DNA from: an uncultured Eubacteriales bacterium
GTDB taxonomy: Bacteria; Bacillota; Clostridia; Lachnospirales; Anaerotignaceae
DNA length: 14,218 nucleotides
Direction of reading: 5' to 3'
Assembly (NCBI GenBank): GCA_900546215.1
Contig: URCD01000058.1
Span: 1-14,218 of the forward strand
In this document: positions 14,180 through 14,218 of the stretch, piece after piece
Position numbering within the stretch: the first letter of the stretch is position 1
Layout: each line of letters begins with the position of its first letter
The notes under the pieces: model-generated
Database searches by the model: none
What the model was told of the DNA's origin: nothing
What the model saw: only the letters and a program-made list of their open reading frames with translations
Program-made: the position numbers and the translations under genes

Positions 14180-14218
14180 GGTTGGTAGCTCATTAGTTAA
14201 AAAGGTGGTAATATCAGT

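Larger units (their letters stand above)
13932..14218. other. Intergenic region without a convincing gene
   Basis: Neither strand contains an open frame with a plausible start and binding site in these 287 bases. Visible structure includes the palindrome GGTATACC at 13969-13976, overlapping inverted repeats at 13992-14014, and a 10-base-pair hairpin at 14155-14179. The last bases (AAAGGTGG near 14199-14206) could be the binding site of a plus-strand gene starting just beyond the edge. On the minus strand the frame ending at TAG 14167-14165 is open to the edge for 17 codons, which could equally be the tail of a gene coming in. Neither can be decided here. Confidence 0.5.

Noticed and set aside
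14181..14199. GGTAGCTCA, resembling a tRNA D-arm
   Set aside because: No closing GAGC and no matching acceptor or anticodon stems follow within the window.
14195..14218. T-box-like GGTGG element
   Set aside because: The invariant T-box sequence and specifier stem are absent; a simple ribosome binding site explains it better.
1..14218. CRISPR arrays, insertion sequences, phage genes
   Set aside because: No direct repeat arrays, transposase or integrase motifs, or flanking target duplications were seen.

Overview
The window looks like chromosome from an anaerobic, low-GC Gram-positive bacterium of the class Clostridia; genus cannot be fixed from this sequence. The evidence is the sepF/yggT/ylmH division cluster, strong AGGAGG ribosome binding sites, consensus sigma-A promoters, and clostridial [FeFe]-hydrogenase genes. 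Almost everything is on the minus strand; only mscL, at the right end, is on the plus strand.

Region 1 (about 8525 down to 1, minus strand) is one long, tightly packed gene string. It reads: HlyD-like membrane fusion protein, yggS, sepF, yggT, ylmH, aroB, lspA, rluD, a pyrB-like gene and a pyrC-like gene that runs off the left edge. A good promoter lies at 8497-8525 and no terminator is visible inside the string. It combines division-site assembly (SepF, YggT), ribosome rescue or RNA binding (YlmH), PLP homeostasis (YggS), the shikimate pathway (AroB), lipoprotein maturation (LspA) and rRNA modification (RluD). The last two genes sit where clostridia and bacilli usually carry working pyr genes. 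Here, however, the dihydroorotase-like protein has lost a metal-binding His, the substrate Arg and Asn, and the catalytic Asp. The carbamoyltransferase-like protein has lost much of its carbamoyl-phosphate site. Both frames are intact and the genes overlap, so this looks like a conserved pseudoenzyme or repurposed pair. It is the most unusual thing in the window.

Region 2 (13343 down to 8600, minus strand) is a four-gene operon with a near-perfect promoter and a Rho-independent terminator. It encodes a small thioredoxin-like [2Fe-2S] ferredoxin, a PAS-containing sensory [FeFe]-hydrogenase (HydS type), a SpoIIE/PP2C-type phosphatase with an extra unrecognised C-terminal domain, and a second hydrogenase of group B type with a complete H-cluster site. 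The first three form a plausible hydrogen- or redox-sensing cassette that signals through protein dephosphorylation. The fourth is a candidate effector or catalytic partner.

Region 3 (13401-13931, plus strand) is mscL, a mechanosensitive channel with an added C-terminal zinc ribbon, with its own promoter and terminator. The last 287 bases (13932-14218) hold no convincing gene; they contain inverted repeats and probably the leader of, or the gap before, the next gene.
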